From: Sphingomonas sp. 67-36
Lineage (GTDB): Bacteria > Pseudomonadota > Alphaproteobacteria > Sphingomonadales > Sphingomonadaceae
Assembly: GCA_001897375.1 (NCBI GenBank)
Contig: MKSU01000003.1
Location: 62,001 to 126,000, forward strand
Length of the DNA stretch: 64,000 nt
Direction: 5' to 3'
The notes beneath the pieces are model-generated. The model was not told the origin of the DNA, made no database searches, and saw nothing but the letters and a program-made list of their open reading frames with translations. This document shows, one piece after another, positions 7,804 through 15,415 of the stretch (its first letter is position 1; every line of letters starts with the position of its first letter). The position numbers and the translations under genes are program-made.

Positions 7804-9199
7804 CGGGAATGAGATTGCCCGGGTTCATGATCCCCGCCGGATCGACGCATTGCTTGATCCGCCGTAGCAGGGCCACGCCGTTCCCGCCGAGATCGTGGTG
7901 GAGATACGGCTTCCTGAGGCGGCCCGCGCCATGGTGATGCGCGACGCCGCCGCCGTGTTTCGCGGTCGCCTCCATGATCGCGCGCCAGCCGGCGAAATAG
8001 GCCGGCTCCATCTTCGCGCTGTCCTCGAAGGTGGCGGCGAAGCTGAAATAGAGGTTGATCCCCGATCGATAGACATGGCTGCTGTGCGCCGATGCGTTGA
8101 TGACACCGGGAATCGCGTTCAGCGCGGCGATGCTGTCGTCATAGATCGCGCCGATCTCGCTCCAGCGCCCGGAAATCTCGACCGTATCGGCGATGTAGCC
8201 GCGCTCGAACATGTCGCGCCAGCCCGGCACATGGTTCCGCCGTTCGATCCACTGCTTTGCCGCGGCGGGATCGCCTCCCTCGAGCCCGGCGTCCGCGCAG
8301 ATCTCGCGCATCGCGGCGAGTTCGGCCTCGACCCGCGCCTTCGGGCCTTCATGGACCATCAGCAGCATCGCCTTGCCGCCGCGTTCGTGATCGCGGAACA
8401 GCCGCCGCACCTCGCGTCCGTCATATTGGCGCATCACCGGCGGGCGCCAGTCGGCGCGGACGATCCGCCGCTGCGCCTCGAAGCCGGCGCGCATGTCGCT
8501 GGCGTAGAAGACGCTGTAATCGCGATGCTGCGCCCTGGCGCGCAACGAGAAGGTGACGCCGGTGATTACCCCCATCACTCCCTCCGCGCCCATCAGCAGG
8601 TGGCGCAGGTCCGGCCCGGCGGCGGCGCGCACCGCCTTGCCCAGCGTGACGATCTCGCCGTTCGGCAGCACCGCCTCGATCGAATGGACGATATCCTCGA
8701 TATTGCCGTAAGCGGTGGAGAACTGCCCCGATGCGCGCGTCGATATCCAGCCGCCGACGCTGCTGATCGCGATCGATTGCGGCCAGTGGCCGATCGTCAG
8801 CCCGTGCGCGGCGACGGCTTCCTCAGCCGCCATGCCGTTCAGCCCCGCATCGAAGCTGGCGAGCAGATCGTCGCTGTCGATGTAGCGCACGCGGTTCATC
8901 GCGCCCATGTCGAGCAGGATCGCGTCCGGCGTCGGCTCGATTCCGCCGCAGACCCCACTGCCGAGGCCATAGGGGATCAGTGGCACGCGGCGTTCGGCAG
9001 CGATGCGGACGATCTTCTGCACCTCCTCCACCGATCGCGGCCGCACGACGCAGCCGGGAGCGGGCACCGCCTCACCCCGCCAGTCGCGCAGATGCTTGAC
9101 CGCCCATTGGTCGTAGCGGCGCGCGGCCAGAGCCTCCGCGTCGATTGCCACGCGATCGGCGCCGATGGCGTTCGCCAGGGCTTCGGCTATCGCATTCAT
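7796..9199 (-). CDS. FAD-binding oxidase, alkylglycerone-phosphate synthase-like
   Basis: This 467-residue VAO-type flavoprotein has a PCMH FAD domain (VVRPRSVEEVQKIVRIAAERR, LIPYGLGSGVCGG, GGWISTRASGQFS, MGAEGVMGVITGVTF). Its C-terminal domain carries VAHHHGAGRLRKPYL, close to the histidine-rich signature of alkyl-DHAP synthases. The start is ATG 9199, two bases after the GlpD stop and behind GGGAG; the upstream extension is a shadow. Homologous trios of GlpK-, AGPS- and GlpD-like genes occur in other bacteria. Whether this one makes ether bonds or oxidises a glycerol or hydroxy-acid derivative is unknown. Co-transcription with glpD and the kinase points to three-carbon metabolism. Confidence 0.85.
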   Translation of the reverse strand: MNAIAEALANAIGADRVAIDAEALAARRYDQWAVKHLRDWRGEAVPAPGCVVRPRSVEEVQKIVRIAAERRVPLIPYGLGSGVCGGIEPTPDAILLDMGAMNRVRYIDSDDLLASFDAGLNGMAAEEAVAAHGLTIGHWPQSIAISSVGGWISTRASGQFSTAYGNIEDIVHSIEAVLPNGEIVTLGKAVRAAAGPDLRHLLMGAEGVMGVITGVTFSLRARAQHRDYSVFYASDMRAGFEAQRRIVRADWRPPVMRQYDGREVRRLFRDHERGGKAMLLMVHEGPKARVEAELAAMREICADAGLEGGDPAAAKQWIERRNHVPGWRDMFERGYIADTVEISGRWSEIGAIYDDSIAALNAIPGVINASAHSSHVYRSGINLYFSFAATFEDSAKMEPAYFAGWRAIMEATAKHGGGVAHHHGAGRLRKPYLHHDLGGNGVALLRRIKQCVDPAGIMNPGNLIPDA

Positions 9200-9200
9200 G

Positions 9201-10772
9201 TCATTCTCCCTTCGCCGCGAGAAGGCGGCGGCTGTCATGGTGGATGCGCCGGCAATGCGCGATCTGCGCCGCCCGGGTGTCGTCGTCCCAGCCGAGCAAC
9301 GCCCCCATCGCGCTGGCGGCGGGGGCGAGCGCATCGCGCCCGGCATCGTGATCGAACCAGGCGCGCGCGCTGCGGCGAACCCAATAATCCTCGAGCGTGG
9401 CGGCGCCCTCATGCGTCACCGCGCGGGACGCTTCCGCCGCGACGTCGCCCCCCGCACCGACGATCGCCTCCGCTTCGTCGCCATACAAGCCGATGAGCCG
9501 CTCGGCCGAGGGCGGGTCGAGGTCGCGCAGGCCATCGCTCGCGTTGCCCGATCCGCCGGGCAAGGGCGTGTCGGCGGTGGCGCAGGGCAGGATGGTCGCC
9601 CCGAGCCGCGCGACGACCAGATCGACGACCCGCTCCGCCATCGCGCGATAGGCGCTCAGCTTCCCGCCGGCGATCGATATCAGGCCGCCGGGCGAGGTCC
9701 ATATCTCGTCCTTGCGCGACACCTCGTTCGCCTTCTTCCCGGGCTGCGCGATCAGCGGGCGCACGCCTGTCCAGAGCGAAACCACATCGGCGTCCGTGAT
9801 GGGGTCGACGGCCAGCGCGGCCTCGGTGGCGCGCAGCAGATAATCGATGTCCCCACGCGTCGGCTCAGGCCAGTAATCGGCGCCGTCGTGGAACACGTCG
9901 GTTGTGCCTATGTAGGTGAACGGGCCGCGGGGGACCGCGAAGATGCTGCGCTTGTCGGGCGCGCGGATGATCAGGGTGGCGTTGATCGGCAACCGCTCGC
10001 GCGACAGCACGAGGTGGATGCCGCGGCTCAGCGACAGCCGCGCGCCGCCTTCGCCCGTCTCCAGCCCCCGGACCTGATCCACCCAGGCGCCGGCGGCATT
10101 CACCACCAGCCGCGCCCTGATCCGCGCGGCGAGATTCTCGCCGTCGAGCGTCGAGGCGGCGACCAGCCCGTCGCCGGTCAGCCGCGATGCCGCCGCGTGG
10201 TTGATAACCGTCGCGCCCGCGCCCTGCGCGCTGCGGATATTGGCGAGCACGAGCCGCGCATCGTCGGTGAGGAACTCGGGATAGAGCACCGCGCCGCTCA
10301 GCCTGTCGGTGCGCATCAGCGGCTCGCGGCGTTGCAGCTCGGCGAGGGAGATCACCTCATGCTTCTCGCCCTCGGGCACGCCGCCCAGTTTCTCGAAGGT
10401 CCACAGGCCGGTACGCAGCTTGGCGGTCATCGCCATGTTGGTCGTCGGGATCAGGAAGGGAGACAGGCGCGTCAGATGCGGTGCGATCCGCCGCAGGATC
10501 TGCCGTTCCGACGCCGCTTCCTTCACCAGCGCGATATCGCCCTGGCTGAGATAGCGCAGCCCGCCGTGGATCATCTTCGAACTGCGGCTGCTCGTCCCGC
10601 TGGCATAGTCGCGCGCCTCGACCAGCGCGACCGACAGGCCGCGCATCGCGGCATCGCGCGCGATGCCCGCGCCGGTGATCCCGCCGCCGATCACCGCGAG
10701 ATCGAAGGTGCGCGATTCCAGCTCGGCGAAGACCCGCGCGCGCGTCCGCGCATCGATTGAGGTGCTGCTCAT
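9201..10772 (-). CDS. glpD: FAD-dependent glycerol-3-phosphate dehydrogenase
   Basis: This 523-residue GlpD/GlpA-type flavoenzyme has the dinucleotide fold LAVIGGGITGAGIARDAAMRG, TSSRSSKMIHGGLRYL, the arginine-bearing RSIFAVPRGPFTYIGTTD, and VVSLWTGVRPLI with SIAGGKLSAYR. It oxidises glycerol 3-phosphate to dihydroxyacetone phosphate and passes electrons to quinone at the inner membrane. It is the first gene of the operon with the AGPS-like and kinase genes, and is divergent from a LysR gene 53 bases away. The likely role is to feed glycerol released from a glycoside or lipid into glycolysis. Confidence 0.92.
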   Translation of the reverse strand: MSSTSIDARTRARVFAELESRTFDLAVIGGGITGAGIARDAAMRGLSVALVEARDYASGTSSRSSKMIHGGLRYLSQGDIALVKEAASERQILRRIAPHLTRLSPFLIPTTNMAMTAKLRTGLWTFEKLGGVPEGEKHEVISLAELQRREPLMRTDRLSGAVLYPEFLTDDARLVLANIRSAQGAGATVINHAAASRLTGDGLVAASTLDGENLAARIRARLVVNAAGAWVDQVRGLETGEGGARLSLSRGIHLVLSRERLPINATLIIRAPDKRSIFAVPRGPFTYIGTTDVFHDGADYWPEPTRGDIDYLLRATEAALAVDPITDADVVSLWTGVRPLIAQPGKKANEVSRKDEIWTSPGGLISIAGGKLSAYRAMAERVVDLVVARLGATILPCATADTPLPGGSGNASDGLRDLDPPSAERLIGLYGDEAEAIVGAGGDVAAEASRAVTHEGAATLEDYWVRRSARAWFDHDAGRDALAPAASAMGALLGWDDDTRAAQIAHCRRIHHDSRRLLAAKGE

Positions 10773-10798
10773 TGCGCCACGCTATGTGAATGACCGTG

Positions 10799-10818
10799 CC
10801 ATTGGTATTGCATAATGG
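10799..10818. promoter_or_regulatory. Dyad in glpD/lysR divergent promoter
   Basis: CCATT and AATGG flank ten bases between the divergent glpD and LysR genes. This is where a LysR protein normally binds to control itself and its neighbour. Evidence is position and symmetry only. Confidence 0.35.
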
Positions 10819-10825
10819 GAATGAT

Positions 10826-11755
10826 ATGCTGCGCAGCATGAACCTCCGTCGCCTTCACCATTTCGATACGCTCTACCGGCTCGGCAATTATGCTCGCGCC
10901 GCCGACGAACTCGGCCTTACCCAGTCGGCGCTGACTCGGTCGATCCAGAAGCTGGAGGAGGAACTGGGCGCCTCCCTGTTCGATCGCACCACGCATTACG
11001 TGCGGCCGACCAGCGACGCGGATCGCCTGATCCGCTCGGCGCGCGACGTGATCGCGGCATCGGCGAACCTGGAGCAGGAAGCGCGTGGCCTCGCCCACCC
11101 GAGCGGCGGCGTCGTCCATGTCGGTTCCGGCCCCTATCCGCTGCAACCTTTGCTCACGGATGCGATCGCGCGCTTCGCCGCGGCGCATCCGGGGGTGCGC
11201 GTCACCGTCACCGGCGGGCCGTCCGCGCAGCTTCTCGAAACGCTCGTCGATCGCCGGCTCGATCTCGTCGTGTGCAATCGCGCCAAGTTCGCCACGTCGG
11301 GCCATGCCGACGAGGTGATGTCCATCCCGTTGCCGCCCGAGCCGCTGATACTGGTCTGCGCGCCCGATCATCCGCTCGCGCGCGGGGAGGGCGACAGCGC
11401 CGCTTTCCCGTGGGCGCTCCCGCGTCCCGCTCCGGACAGCAATTTCCCCCGTGCGATCCGCGCCCGCCTCGCCGCCGGGCAGTTCCCCGATTACGAACTC
11501 GATTCCACCGCCGCCTGCCTCGACCTGGCGCGCAGCGGCGGGGCGATCACCGTGGTGCCACGCGCGCTCGCACTGCGATCTGGGCTTCACGCGATCGCGC
11601 TTCCGCCAACGGAGGTCACTCGCGACGCCATCCATCTCCTGCGCAACCGCAGCCGCAGCGCGCTCGTCGCCGCGTTCGTGGAGGTGCTGAAGGATGTCGC
11701 TCAGGCTGAGATGATCCCGGCGAACAAAGCCGCGTTGGCCGACCCGGCGCGATAG
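10826..11755 (+). CDS. LysR-family transcriptional regulator
   Basis: The N-terminal winged HTH reads MNLRRLHHFDTLYRLGNYARAADELGLTQSALTRSIQKLEEELGASLFDR in essence, followed by a LysR substrate-binding domain (309 residues from the ATG at 10826, which has GGGA upstream). It is divergent from the glpD operon, so control of glpD, the AGPS-like gene and the kinase is likely. The 3' end overlaps the convergent sulfoquinovosidase gene by 55 bp. The inducer is unknown. Confidence 0.88.
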   Translation: MLRSMNLRRLHHFDTLYRLGNYARAADELGLTQSALTRSIQKLEEELGASLFDRTTHYVRPTSDADRLIRSARDVIAASANLEQEARGLAHPSGGVVHVGSGPYPLQPLLTDAIARFAAAHPGVRVTVTGGPSAQLLETLVDRRLDLVVCNRAKFATSGHADEVMSIPLPPEPLILVCAPDHPLARGEGDSAAFPWALPRPAPDSNFPRAIRARLAAGQFPDYELDSTAACLDLARSGGAITVVPRALALRSGLHAIALPPTEVTRDAIHLLRNRSRSALVAAFVEVLKDVAQAEMIPANKAALADPAR

Positions 11756-13710
11756 AAGACCGGCGGCTGGCCGAACGGCGCCGCCACCGTCACCTCTCCG
11801 CCACCGGGATGGGCTGTGCCCGACCAGACATGCACCCATTTCGCGCCTGCCGGCAGATAGGTCGTCCATTCGTCTTTACCCGCCGCGATCACCGGCGCGA
11901 CGAGCAGGTCGGGACCGAGCAGATAAGCGGTCTGGATCGCATAGGTCGCGGGATCGTCCTCGAAGTGCAGGAACAGCGGCCGCTGCACCGGCAAGCCGGT
12001 CCGCGCCGCCTCGTGCGACAGCCGCCGGATATAGGGCGCGAGATGCGCATATATCCGCGTCATCCGCGCGAAATGCGCGAGCAATTCCGGGGTGTCGTCA
12101 TATTGCACATTCTGTCGCGGCCGATTGCCCTCGTGCGTGCGCATCATGGAGGTGAAGGCCGACATCTCGGCCCAGCGCATCGCGAGTTCGGCGTCGCGGG
12201 TCGTATCGAACAGGCTGGTATAGCCGCCGCAATCGCTATGGTGATGCGCATTCCCCAGCATCCCCGCCGAAAGCGCCGCGCAGATCACCGTCCCGATCCC
12301 GTCGTGCCGGCTGAAATCGACCGCCTGATCGCCGGCCCACAGCATCGGGCAATGCCGTTGCACACCCGCCGCGCCGGAGCGCATGAACACCATCATCTCG
12401 CCCGTCGCGCCGCGCCCGGACACACCCCTGGCGTTCACCTCGCCCCATAGTGCGGGCCAGCGGTTATGCGCGGTCATCCCGCTCTCGCCGTTCGCGAGCC
12501 GCACGTCGACCGGCAGATATTCGCCGAAATCCGCCATCCAGCCCGACAGGCCGAAATCGATCATGTTCTTGCCGATGATCGTGTCGGCGAACCAGGCTGC
12601 GGCTGCCGGATTGGTGAAATCGACATGGCCGCAACGGAATTCGCCGAAATCGATCACGTAAGGTTCGTCCCGGTCAGGCCGCATCACCATGAATCCGCGT
12701 GCCGCCGCCTCGGCATAAAGCGGCCCGTCGATCGCCAGATAGGGGTTCACATAGCCGAGGAAGCGGATGCCGCGTGCCTTCAGTTCCGCGATCCGCGCGG
12801 GCAGATCGGGATAGCGATCGGCATTCCATTGCCAGTCCCAGAACAGGCGATTGCCGAAGCTGGTGACGCGCAGGCCCACCCAATCCTCGCACCACAGCCC
12901 GGATACCGCGACCCCGGCGTCCTCATAGGTCTTGAGGCGCGCGAAGCTGTTGTCGCCGTCTTTCAACCCGATGATGGCGCCACGCAGCACCCATTCGGGG
13001 AGCGGCGGCTGGCGCCCGAAGCGCGCCGACAGTGCCGAGACGAGATCGGTGAAATGCGGCCGCGCCCATAATTCGATCCGCGCCGGAATCTCCCACACCT
13101 CGATTTCGTGGAAATCATCGTGCCGGAAATCGAACGCGGCATAAGCGAAGCTGTCGACATGCAGCGCGTAGCGCCGCGAACTGACGAAGGTCGGCTGCGG
13201 GAAATTGGTGTGTGCGTAGCTGCCGCCGCCACCGTTGCGCTGGGCCTCGACCTGCTGGAACAAGGCCGAGGACGGATCGCGCCCGACCCCCGGCTCGCTC
13301 GACCACAAGGGGAAATGCCGTCCGCGCAGGTCGAAATAGGAGAATTGCTCGCCGCCGCCCCAGACATGTTCGGCCGCTTCGGCGGGAACACGCAGCCACA
13401 GCCGGTTGAGCGCGGGATCGAGCGCGGTCAGCGCGATCACCGCGTCATCGCCGTCGCCCGAAACGGTCGCTTCCAGCAGCCACGGCGCGCCGGCGTATTC
13501 GGCGAAGCGGAGAATGTTTCCCTCGACCTCGGCGTGAGTCAGCGCGTGCCGTTCGATCAGGTTCTGGGACAAATCGAAATGGCCGAGCCTGGCGTGGACA
13601 TGCGGCTCACCGCGCCCGACGAAGAAACAGGGCGTATCGCTGTCGTGCGACAGGATCACCTGTTCGCGGAGACGTAGGGCAAAGCCGTTATCGTGCGGCT
13701 CAAGCGCCAT
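11701..13710 (-). CDS. GH31 sulfoquinovosidase (KERWY-type)
   Basis: This GH31 protein of 669 residues matches E. coli YihQ along its length as I remember that sequence, for example CEDWVGLRVTSFGNR, WMADFGEYLP, WAGDQAVDFSRHDG, HHSDCGGYTSLFD and MMRTHEGNRP. The nucleophile is Asp394 (WMADF) and the acid/base Asp461 (WAGDQ). The residues equivalent to the YihQ sulfonate pocket are Lys250, Glu275, Arg288, Trp291 and Tyr497, the KERWY pattern described for a clade of SQases. It should release sulfoquinovose from SQ-glycerol or related glycosides. There is no signal peptide, so it acts in the cytoplasm. It follows the acyl-CoA ligase with an 11-bp overlap. An ordinary alpha-glucosidase is unlikely because these residues would not be kept. 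Confidence 0.88.
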   Translation of the reverse strand: MALEPHDNGFALRLREQVILSHDSDTPCFFVGRGEPHVHARLGHFDLSQNLIERHALTHAEVEGNILRFAEYAGAPWLLEATVSGDGDDAVIALTALDPALNRLWLRVPAEAAEHVWGGGEQFSYFDLRGRHFPLWSSEPGVGRDPSSALFQQVEAQRNGGGGSYAHTNFPQPTFVSSRRYALHVDSFAYAAFDFRHDDFHEIEVWEIPARIELWARPHFTDLVSALSARFGRQPPLPEWVLRGAIIGLKDGDNSFARLKTYEDAGVAVSGLWCEDWVGLRVTSFGNRLFWDWQWNADRYPDLPARIAELKARGIRFLGYVNPYLAIDGPLYAEAAARGFMVMRPDRDEPYVIDFGEFRCGHVDFTNPAAAAWFADTIIGKNMIDFGLSGWMADFGEYLPVDVRLANGESGMTAHNRWPALWGEVNARGVSGRGATGEMMVFMRSGAAGVQRHCPMLWAGDQAVDFSRHDGIGTVICAALSAGMLGNAHHHSDCGGYTSLFDTTRDAELAMRWAEMSAFTSMMRTHEGNRPRQNVQYDDTPELLAHFARMTRIYAHLAPYIRRLSHEAARTGLPVQRPLFLHFEDDPATYAIQTAYLLGPDLLVAPVIAAGKDEWTTYLPAGAKWVHVWSGTAHPGGGEVTVAAPFGQPPVFYRAGSANAALFAGIISA

Positions 13711-15352
13711 GGTGAAGGGGCCTTTCCATTATATCCTGAAGGGGTGCGGCGAAGCGCGCGCGCAACGCTTTCTTGTCGATCTTGCCGGTCGCGCCGAGCG
13801 GCATTTCGTCGATGAACGCCACCGCGTCGGGCATCCACCATCTGGCGATCCTGCCGTCGAGGAAGCCGAGCAGTTCCTCCCCGCCAACGCTTTCACCCGG
13901 GTGCAGCGCCGCGACCAGTAATGGCCGCTCGCCCCAGCGTGGATGCGGCACGCCTATCACCGCGCAATGCGCGACCTTCGGATGGCCGATCGCGATATTC
14001 TCTATCTCGATCGAGCTGATCCATTCGCCGCCGGATTTGATCACGTCCTTCGCGCGATCGACGATCGCCATATAGCCGTCGCCGTCGATGGTCGCGACAT
14101 CGCCGGTGTCGAAATATCCCTCCGCGTCGAGGATGTCGCCGATCCGCTCGCCCATATATCCCGCCGCCACCGTCGGCCCGCGCACATGCAGCCGGCCGGG
14201 CGTCACGCCGTCGTGCGGCAGGCGGATGCCGGCATCGTCGATGATCTTGAGCTCGATCCCGAACGGCGGACGCCCCTGTTTCAGCCGCTGCGGCATCTGC
14301 GCGTCGAGCGGCAGGGCCGCGATCGCCGGCGTCAGTTTCCCGTGCGTCCCGATCGGCGAGGTTTCGGTCATGCCCCAGCCTTGCACCGCCTCCACGCCAT
14401 GGTCGCGCAGACGCCGGATCAGGCTTTCGGGCAGCGCCGCGCCGCCGATGATCACCCGCTTCAGGCTTGTCAGCCGCGCGCCGGTCGTATCGAGATGGTG
14501 GAGCAGCCCCTGCCATACCGTTGGCACCGCCGCCGAGAAGGTGACACCTTCGCTTTCGATCAGCTCATGCAGCGATGCCCCGTCCAGCCGCGCGCCGGGC
14601 AGCACCAGCCTGCATCCGATCGCCGTGGTGGACAGCGGCATCCCCCAGGCATTGGCGTGGTACATCGGCACGATCGGCATCGCGACATCGTTGATGCCGA
14701 TCCCGAAGACGTCGGGCTGCAAGGTCATCAGCATATGGATGACCGTCGAGCGATGCGAGTAGAGCACGCCCTTCGGATTGCCCGTCGTGCCGCTGGTGTA
14801 GCACAATGCGCAGGCCGCGCGCTCGTCGAGCCCGCCCCAGCGTGCATCACTCTCGCGGGCGCTTGCGATCAACGTCTCGACCGAAACCGCGCCGGGCAGC
14901 GCATCGCGATCGATCTCCGCCTCGTCACCAAGGATGACAACCGCTCCATCCCATGCCATCCCATTGAGGATCCCGGCGAGCATGATCTGGAAACAGGGAT
15001 CGACCAGGATCGCACGATCCCCCGCATGGCCGATGATATAGCGCAACTGATCGGCGAAGAGGCGCGGGTTGAGCGTGTGGCACACCGCGCCCATGCCCAT
15101 GATCGCGAACCACGCCTCGAGGTGGCGGATATTGTTCCAGGCCATCGTCGCGACGCGATCGCCCGGCTGGATGCCGATGCCCGCCAGCGCCGCCGACAAT
15201 TTCCGCGCCCGATCGCGGATCGCGGCATAGTCGCTGCGGACGACCGATCCGTCGTTGCCGCGCGCGACCACCGGCCGATCGCCGTCCCATGTCGCGCCAT
15301 GGTCGATGATCCGGTCGACGGTCAGCGGCCAATCCTGCATCAGCCCGAGCAT
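13700..15352 (-). CDS. Fatty acyl-CoA ligase (AMP-forming), AlkK-like
   Basis: This 550-residue ANL-superfamily enzyme shows the P-loop-like YTSGTTGNPKGVLYSH, then PMYHANAWGMPL, VQGWGMTETSPIG, GYFDTGDVATIDGDGYMAIVDRAKD and the C-terminal PLGATGKIDKKALR lysine. It resembles medium/long-chain acyl-CoA ligases of the AlkK type. The ATG at 15352 has AAGGCGG upstream. Its end overlaps the SQase start, so both are probably translated together. Activation of fatty acids freed from sulfoquinovosyl diacylglycerol would explain the pairing; that is inference. Confidence 0.87.
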   Translation of the reverse strand: MLGLMQDWPLTVDRIIDHGATWDGDRPVVARGNDGSVVRSDYAAIRDRARKLSAALAGIGIQPGDRVATMAWNNIRHLEAWFAIMGMGAVCHTLNPRLFADQLRYIIGHAGDRAILVDPCFQIMLAGILNGMAWDGAVVILGDEAEIDRDALPGAVSVETLIASARESDARWGGLDERAACALCYTSGTTGNPKGVLYSHRSTVIHMLMTLQPDVFGIGINDVAMPIVPMYHANAWGMPLSTTAIGCRLVLPGARLDGASLHELIESEGVTFSAAVPTVWQGLLHHLDTTGARLTSLKRVIIGGAALPESLIRRLRDHGVEAVQGWGMTETSPIGTHGKLTPAIAALPLDAQMPQRLKQGRPPFGIELKIIDDAGIRLPHDGVTPGRLHVRGPTVAAGYMGERIGDILDAEGYFDTGDVATIDGDGYMAIVDRAKDVIKSGGEWISSIEIENIAIGHPKVAHCAVIGVPHPRWGERPLLVAALHPGESVGGEELLGFLDGRIARWWMPDAVAFIDEMPLGATGKIDKKALRARFAAPLQDIMERPLHHGA

Positions 15353-15374
15353 TGCACCGCCTTTCCCGGATTTT

Positions 15375-15408
15375 CCCGCCGCGCGATCTGAACGGATCGC
15401 ACGGCGGG
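15375..15408. terminator. Strong hairpin between TBDR and acyl-CoA ligase
   Basis: CCCGCCG-C-GCGATC pairs with GATCGC-A-CGGCGGG around a 6-nt loop with one mismatch. It lies in the gap after the TBDR stop, in front of the ligase. No U-tract follows on the minus strand, so it may act as a partial terminator or an mRNA-stabilising stem that sets different TBDR and enzyme levels. Confidence 0.5.
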
Positions 15409-15415
15409 GCGGGGA

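Noticed and set aside
11701..13710. Generic alpha-glucosidase or alpha-xylosidase annotation of the GH31 gene
   Set aside because: The sulfonate-pocket residues and near full-length match to YihQ favour sulfoquinovosidase.
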